A DNA stretch of 42,096 nucleotides from an uncultured Collinsella sp. (GTDB lineage Bacteria; Actinomycetota; Coriobacteriia; Coriobacteriales; Coriobacteriaceae). How positions within the stretch are numbered: the first letter of the stretch is position 1; the number at the start of each line of letters is the position of its first letter. Positions 41,041 through 42,096 of this stretch are shown piece after piece. The translations under genes and the position numbers were made by a program. Location: NCBI GenBank assembly GCA_900541715.1, contig UQLI01000016.1:1-42096 (forward strand). The letters are read 5' to 3'. The notes under the pieces were generated by a model. It was not told the origin of the DNA. It saw only the letters and a list, made by a program, of their open reading frames with translations, and ran no database searches.

Positions 41041-42096
41041 CTGTCCCACAGTAGCGCGGAGTTCACGCAAAGCGCGAACCAGCGACTGGGACCAGCGGCC
41101 CTTTCGGCCAAGTCCATTTCAGCAAAGGAACCCTGCCGGCAAGCGATGCCCAAGAACCGCCTGCGATGTTACCGCAGGCCGGGACCGGGCTTGGTTTTGA
41201 AAACATTCCGCACTGATATTTTCTGTATTGAAGACGTCGATGATGCACCCGTATACCATTGACGTCGACACCATCAGATGCGGACCGCGCGGTGACCCCA
41301 CATTCCGCTGGCGCCCATGGGGCTGCCCTCGTTTCCTGACATGTCCCGCGCGGGCCGCGGCGAGCCGAGACCGCCGCATGACCTAATAGGAGCATGGAGC
41401 GATACCGCGGACCCGAACAACCGCATTCTATCGCGCCCCGTCAGTGTGCCGTCTGCCCGGTCCAGGCGAGCACGGAAAGAACGGAGCGAGACATGAGAAC
41501 CGAATCGACACCCGGCGCCCGCGGGCCGGTCTTCTGCGGGGTCGACACCCACGCCGACTCGCACTGGCTGTGCGTCCTCGACTGGAGGGGCCGCAAGGTC
41601 CTGTCCCGCCAGTTCCCCGCCGACGCGGCGGGATACGAGGCGCTCGCCGGGGCGATCGCGGCGGCCGGGGAGCCGGCCTGCGTCGCGATGGAGGGGACGT
41701 CGTCCTACGGGGCGGGCCTCACCAGGCACCTCGCGTCGCTGGGGATGCCCGTGCGCGAGGCGCTCTCCCCGGCGAGGACGCAGAGGAGGCGCCCGGGGCA
41801 GGGGAAGTGCGACGAGTCGGACGCGGAGAGGGCCGCCCGCGCGGCGATGTCCGGCTCGAAGCTCGGGACCCCCAAGAGCCAGGACGGGTGGGTCGACGGG
41901 GTGCGCTGCATGCTCGCGGCGCGCTCCGGGGCGGTGAAGGCGCGGACCTCGGCGATCAACACCGCGAGGTCGCTGCTCACCACCGCGCCGGAGGGGCTCA
42001 GGTCGAGGTTCCGCGGGATGGCGGGGCCGAGGCTGATGGAGGAGCTCCCCTCCGTGCGCGCCGAGGGCGCGCTGGGCGCCGCGCTCGGCGCGCTGG
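41041..42096 (+). mobile_element. IS110-family element, left part (right end outside the window)
   Basis: The 450 bases before the transposase have no supported gene and contain several stems: GGCC/GGCC at 41097-41109, CCTGCG/CGCAGG at 41160-41178, and CGACGTC-type repeats (GACGTCGA at 41234 and 41262). IS110 elements have no terminal inverted repeats, so the left end cannot be placed by eye; 41041 is only an outer bound. In IS110 (not IS1111) elements this upstream noncoding end encodes the bridge RNA. Confidence 0.6.
41493..42096 (+). CDS. IS110-family transposase, N-terminal part
   Basis: 201 codons to the window edge, no stop. After a short lead the DEDD RuvC-like domain begins with FCGVDTHADSHWLCVLDW (first Asp), followed by AMEGTSSYGAGLTRHLASLG (Glu), then VREALSPARTQRRRPGQGKC and DESDAERAARAAM (Asp), the usual IS110 order. 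The C-terminal serine domain is outside. ATG 41493 has GGAG 7 bases upstream; an in-frame ATG at 41394 with TAGGAGC would add 33 residues and is an alternative. Codon use is even more GC-rich than the chromosome. Enzyme role: recombinase guided by a bridge RNA. Confidence 0.92.
   Translation, partial: MRTESTPGARGPVFCGVDTHADSHWLCVLDWRGRKVLSRQFPADAAGYEALAGAIAAAGEPACVAMEGTSSYGAGLTRHLASLGMPVREALSPARTQRRRPGQGKCDESDAERAARAAMSGSKLGTPKSQDGWVDGVRCMLAARSGAVKARTSAINTARSLLTTAPEGLRSRFRGMAGPRLMEELPSVRAEGALGAALGAL

Noticed and set aside
41041..41200. Riboswitch (cobalamin, TPP, Moco) in the stem-rich region after the metalloregulator
   Set aside because: Neither strand shows the conserved core boxes; the position in front of an IS110 transposase explains it better.
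41119..41983. Minus-strand ORFs opposite the IS110 transposase
   Set aside because: The plus strand carries the DEDD transposase; the opposite frames are GC-driven shadows.

Overview
The window looks like a chromosomal segment of a high-GC gut Coriobacteriia member, most likely Collinsella or a close relative. This is inferred from gene style, not from a marker gene: high-GC codon use, a membrane-embedded LuxR-type regulator, a split 7TM sensor-kinase locus, an IS110-type transposase and a bile-acid-type short-chain dehydrogenase. No rRNA, tRNA or CRISPR array was seen.

Layout. 1-6.0 kb: an OatA-like membrane acyltransferase (minus strand), then ribokinase, a nucleoside hydrolase, luxS and a DUF4867-like cupin protein. 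The first two form a nucleoside-ribose salvage pair, and LuxS salvages S-ribosylhomocysteine. 6.1-10.1 kb: a translationally coupled three-gene signalling operon (7TM protein with a decayed kinase end, membrane histidine kinase, NarL-type regulator). 10.2-14.5 kb: a minus-strand cluster of a DUF4428 protein, a membrane zinc-ribbon protein, an SPFH protein with zinc ribbons and a lipoprotein, resembling the Bacillus YdjG/YdjI envelope-stress set. 14.9-19.6 kb: a LuxR-type regulator with a polytopic membrane domain, and an MgtA P-type ATPase preceded by a 23-codon leader ORF. 19.8-25.1 kb: pyrE, a tail-anchored coiled-coil protein, an SDR resembling 12alpha-hydroxysteroid dehydrogenases, and tgt.

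25.3-30.4 kb: a LOG-family gene whose last 130 bp occur again at 30247-30376. Between the copies lie a DinJ/YafQ-type toxin-antitoxin pair and a 1003-aa primase-helicase-PLD protein of the TOTE type. This reads as a horizontally acquired defence island. 30.5-40.5 kb: DegV, HAD phosphatase, M20 dipeptidase, pstSCAB, a Uup-like ABC-F ATPase and a Cof-type HAD phosphatase. 40.5-42.1 kb: a DtxR/MntR-family regulator with a conspicuous operator array, then the left part of an IS110-family element cut by the window edge.

The intergenic spaces are rich in structured repeats: four copies of an AGTTGCGGTGGAATAG palindrome, two 120-bp near-identical nested palindromes directly after pyrE and the SDR gene, two GGGACGGG palindromes, and hairpins with a shared GGGGACGT loop. 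Several copies differ by paired (compensatory) changes, so their folded form appears to be selected.
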